A stretch of 64,000 nucleotides of DNA from Streptomyces sp. NBC_01217 (GTDB lineage: Bacteria > Actinomycetota > Actinomycetes > Streptomycetales > Streptomycetaceae): NCBI RefSeq assembly GCF_035994185.1, contig NZ_CP108538.1, positions 2,294,001 through 2,358,000 of the forward strand. Direction: 5' to 3'. Positions 63,870-64,000 of the stretch are shown piece after piece; position 1 is the first letter of the stretch; every line of letters starts with the position of its first letter. Both the position numbers and the translations under genes were made by a program. The notes under the pieces were generated by a model. The model searched no databases, had not been told where the DNA came from, and saw only the letters and a list, made by a program, of their open reading frames with translations.

Positions 63870-64000
63870 GTGACCGAACCGCACGACGGCGATTTTCCGG
63901 ACGGTCTCAGCGCGGCCGAGCTGGGCATGTGGCAGGCCTTCCGGAACGGCAGCACCTACGATCTGCGCGCCCGTGACCCGGCGCGGGACGATCCGTTCGC
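63870..64000 (+). CDS. 5' end of an unassigned gene (cut by window)
   Basis: Forty-three complete codons, starting at a GTG with GGAAGGGG about 5 nt upstream: TEPHDGDFPDGLSAAELGMW followed by QAFRNGSTYDLRARDPARDD. The segment resembles the N-terminus of large Streptomyces proteins annotated as membrane-associated oxidoreductases, from memory only. No catalytic motif is visible in the part shown. Confidence 0.7.
   Translation, partial: MTEPHDGDFPDGLSAAELGMWQAFRNGSTYDLRARDPARDDPF

Overview
The window is a high-GC actinobacterial chromosome segment, almost certainly Streptomyces. The evidence is GC-rich third codon positions, frequent GTG starts with GGAGG-type ribosome sites, a secreted trypsin very like the S. 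griseus enzyme, the bifunctional HisA/TrpF isomerase PriA, TrpM, an HGxxPAAW protein and the trp-region membrane protein. No rRNA, tRNA, CRISPR array or insertion sequence was seen.

Layout. (1) 1-1238: 5' part of an M1 aminopeptidase N, divergent from a MarR regulator (1392-1928). (2) 2023-12341: an eleven-gene minus-strand operon that looks like an aromatic or cyclic-compound catabolic pathway: aldehyde dehydrogenase, extradiol dioxygenase, NadX-like dehydrogenase, alpha/beta hydrolase, cupin, two SDRs, ThDP enzyme, flavin/2Fe-2S reductase, a small recombinase-like HTH protein and a Rieske oxygenase. Its substrate cannot be assigned; it is the strongest candidate for an undescribed pathway. 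(3) 12594-18541: a membrane protein, chorismate mutase, AraC regulator with divergent GH35 beta-galactosidase, trypsin, and an unassigned HExxH plus zinc-ribbon protein. (4) 18613-30471: a steroid C/D-ring (HIP-CoA) degradation locus laid out like the mycobacterial KstR2 regulon (SDR, echA20, ipdA, ipdB, ipdC, fadA6, kstR2, ipdF, ipdE1, ipdE2), interrupted by a DEAD-box helicase and a cold-shock protein. Two copies of one inverted repeat lie at its two divergent promoters. (5) 30451-40056: PPOX-fold protein, HutD-family protein, rhomboid protease, glutamate synthase (gltB, gltD) and a VIT-family transporter.

(6) 40320-48127: a seven-gene operon with overlapping start and stop codons at nearly every junction, encoding four different ADP-ribosylglycohydrolase-family proteins, a ribokinase-like PfkB kinase, a class III CoA-transferase and a CitE-like lyase. 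A perfect 23-bp hairpin lies upstream. This is the second candidate for an undescribed system: N-glycoside cleavage, sugar phosphorylation and CoA-dependent processing. (7) 48267-57149: lgt, a DsbA-like thioredoxin protein and the tryptophan genes (trpA, trpB, trpM, trpC, three small membrane-protein genes, trpE), preceded by hisI. (8) 57234-63731: a TIGR03085-type protein and the histidine operon hisD-hisC-hisB-small membrane protein-hisH-priA-ridA-hisF. PriA serves both His and Trp synthesis, which fits the interleaving of the two sets. A gene cut by the window edge starts at 63870.

Start codons were chosen by ribosome-site spacing and by stop/start overlaps with neighbours. Functions come from motif and family recognition by eye, without database searches.
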